64,000 bases of DNA from Chitinophagaceae bacterium. Lineage in GTDB: Bacteria; Bacteroidota; Bacteroidia; Chitinophagales; UBA10324. Shown here one piece after another: positions 63,784 through 64,000 of this stretch. The translations under genes were made by a program, and so were the position numbers. The stretch lies in the NCBI GenBank assembly GCA_947474435.1, contig CANJII010000009.1, positions 32,349-96,348 of the forward strand, read 5' to 3'. Within the stretch, counting starts at the first letter, position 1. Each line of letters begins with the position of its first letter. The notes beneath the pieces were generated by a model. The model was not told where the DNA came from and did no database searches. It worked only from the letters and a program-made list of their open reading frames with translations.

Positions 63784-63826
63784 TTCATATATATGTATGA
63801 ACATTAGATGTATGTACATATATTTG
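63784..63826. promoter_or_regulatory. Palindromic operator candidate and -7 box before marR
   Basis: ATATGTA and TACATAT flank a 17-base centre, and TATGTACATA is a perfect palindrome. TATATTTG (63819-63826) matches the -7 consensus and ends four bases before the ATG. MarR proteins commonly autoregulate through such sites, so an autoregulatory operator is likely but unproven. Confidence 0.45.
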
Positions 63827-63830
63827 CAAC

Positions 63831-64000
63831 ATGAAAATCGAAGAAGCTATTAAGCAGAAGAAATTCAAAAGTGAGTTTCACCGACTGGCAGTGAACATCA
63901 TTTACACGGCAAACTGGTTAAACTCCAATCACAACAGCCTGCTGAAGAAGCACAGCATCTCCTTGCAGCAATTCAATATCCTGCGAATCCTTCGCGGTCA
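63831..64000 (+). CDS. MarR-family transcriptional regulator, N-terminal part (runs off the window)
   Basis: The first 56 codons read MKIEEAIKQKKFKSEFHRLA, then NIIYTANWLNSNHNSLLKKH and SISLQQFNILRILR, the amphipathic first helix and start of the winged helix of MarR regulators. In Bacteroidota this subtype often precedes a YceI-like gene, which would lie outside the window. The effector is unknown. It is preceded by an A/T-rich palindrome. Confidence 0.8.
   Translation, partial: MKIEEAIKQKKFKSEFHRLAVNIIYTANWLNSNHNSLLKKHSISLQQFNILRILRG

Overview
The window looks like a chromosomal stretch of a member of the Bacteroidota, probably from the Sphingobacteriales/Chitinophagales/Flavobacteriales breadth. 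The signs are an LpxC-FabZ fusion, a type III glutamine synthetase, many secreted proteins with type IX secretion (T9SS) C-terminal sorting domains of both type A and type B, a BshC bacillithiol enzyme, a TonB-dependent receptor with a CarboxypepD_reg-like domain, and promoter-like TAnnTTTG boxes instead of sigma-70 elements. No rRNA, tRNA or CRISPR array was seen.

Layout. 1-9.7 kb: a partial M28 peptidase, purS, pssA and a short DnaE-type polymerase on the minus strand, a large type B T9SS adhesin-like protein, a frameshifted DUF2834 gene and a Nudix hydrolase. 9.9-17.4 kb: three T9SS cargo proteins (CotH-like, an eight-repeat protein, a YHYH protein). 17.4-22.5 kb: a repeat-rich gap, then parA-parB-DUF5683-dapB-lepB. 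22.6-24.7 kb: a delta-60-repeat/fibronectin T9SS protein cut by an in-frame TGA. 25-28.9 kb: the lipid A operon lpxD-lpxC/fabZ-lpxA with an ABC ATPase. 28.9-39.5 kb: a polytopic membrane protein, glnN, more T9SS cargo and a TonB-dependent receptor. 39.7-45.1 kb: the conserved DUF177-rpmF-plsX-fabH-efp-accB-accC cluster, covering ribosome, fatty acid initiation, EF-P and acetyl-CoA carboxylase. 45.2-50 kb: a four-helix-bundle gene inside inverted repeats, a VIT1-type transporter, metK, a thioredoxin-fold T9SS protein and an FAD oxidoreductase. 50.1-60.5 kb: an accessory defence island. 60.7-64 kb: rimO, bshC and the start of a MarR regulator.

The defence island is the most unusual part. It opens with ten tandem 22-bp units. 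dinD follows, then a type I restriction-modification locus whose hsdM carries a one-base frameshift near its end. Three extra genes sit between hsdS and hsdR: a PD-(D/E)XK-like protein, an SMC/OLD-like AAA ATPase and, overlapping the ATPase, a second PD-(D/E)XK-like protein. A TIR-like nucleotide-binding protein follows hsdR. dinD and hsdM are each preceded by a near-identical 57-bp leader that contains a plausible Bacteroidota promoter, so they may be co-expressed.

The window is also rich in short interspersed repeats. A palindromic element sits in frame inside dnaE and bshC and at the 5' end of the M28 peptidase. A related element fills one of two paired sites in the dinD-hsdM gap. A CAGTAGGCAGT-type repeat supplies the stop codons of purS and fabH and brackets the four-helix-bundle gene as an inverted repeat.
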